A stretch of DNA of 64,000 bases, taken from assembly GCA_963715655.1 (NCBI GenBank), contig OY970262.1, forward strand, positions 558,001-622,000. Direction: 5' to 3'. Under the pieces are notes generated by a model. The model saw only the letters and a list, made by a program, of their open reading frames with translations. It had not been told where the DNA came from and made no database searches. Each line of letters opens with the position of its first letter. Position 1 is the first letter of the stretch. Position numbers and translations under genes: made by a program. The DNA comes from JANQPD01 sp963715655. Lineage in GTDB: Bacteria > Bacteroidota > Bacteroidia > Flavobacteriales > Schleiferiaceae. This document shows, piece by piece, positions 63,852-64,000 of the stretch.

Positions 63852-64000
63852 TTATAATGAATTAAAATAGTGAAACAACGCAATAAAAATGAAGCCTGCG
63901 GGAATCAAAATCGCGTAAGCCGTGCCAATTTTTTTAATGGCAGGTGTATATTTTGGATGCCTTGCACCAATGGATTGAAAAGAAGATTCAAAGCCGTGCA
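63852..64000 (-). CDS. sdhC: Succinate dehydrogenase cytochrome b subunit, 5' end outside window
   Basis: The minus-strand frame reads HGFESSFQSIGARHPKYTPAIKKIGTAYAILIPAGFIFIALFHYF then NSL and stop, matching the C-terminal half-helix of single-subunit di-heme SdhC proteins (HGFESAFQSLG-type motif and last membrane helix). Only the final 49 residues are in the window; the gene continues past 64000. It is 11 bp upstream of sdhA, completing the order sdhC-sdhA-sdhB. Confidence 0.93.
   Translation of the reverse strand, partial: HGFESSFQSIGARHPKYTPAIKKIGTAYAILIPAGFIFIALFHYFNSL

Overview
The window comes from a chromosome of a Bacteroidota bacterium, most likely a Flavobacteriales member. Evidence: an alternative complex III operon (actABCDEF) fused to cytochrome oxidase genes; several secreted proteins ending in type IX secretion (T9SS) sorting domains; a MurF-Alr fusion; DnaG primase and thymidine kinase of the zinc-ligand-free type; Bacteroidota -7 promoter boxes (TAnnTTTG); many TTG/GTG starts with little Shine-Dalgarno; and AT-rich DNA. 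I saw no tRNA, rRNA, CRISPR array, transposase or phage gene.

Layout. 1-7 kb: housekeeping genes (queA 3' part, rlmN, a polyprenyl synthase) and two divergent envelope proteins. 7-11 kb: mscS with a sigma-54 response regulator and sensor kinase. 11.4-13.6 kb: rnpA and a C-terminal processing protease. 13.5-25.6 kb: a surface polysaccharide cluster (flippase, GT2/GT4/GT14 transferases, a WecA/TagO-like initiating enzyme, two O-antigen-ligase-like proteins) containing a higBA toxin-antitoxin pair. 25.6-32.2 kb: dnaG, a conserved unknown, tdk and murF-alr. 32.3-37.4 kb: a large membrane protein, then an accessory stretch with a 153-bp direct repeat around orphan genes, a decayed RelE-type toxin and other remnants. 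38.9-50.3 kb: the respiratory operon actABCDEF-coxB-coxA. 51-60.9 kb: seven secreted or lipoprotein genes, five with T9SS-type C-termini. 61-64 kb: sdhB, sdhA and the end of sdhC on the minus strand.

How the genes work together. Succinate dehydrogenase feeds menaquinone, ACIII oxidises menaquinol and passes electrons to the CoxAB oxidase. The polysaccharide genes form one long minus-strand unit with overlapping ends, plus plus-strand genes on both sides.

Most interesting signals: (1) a 153-bp repeat, each copy preceding one orphan gene, cassette-like; (2) a 45-bp copy of the sdhB 3' end lying 4.4 kb from sdhB in the same orientation, bracketing two T9SS genes like an attachment-site duplication; (3) a modular intergenic repeat family found in three gaps; (4) -7 boxes only 4-7 nt before the start codons of rlmN, rnpA and dnaG, implying leaderless mRNAs; (5) a full-length HigB reading frame whose only plausible start is CTG; (6) a RelE-like toxin inactivated by a frameshift and a nonsense codon beside an intact antitoxin.
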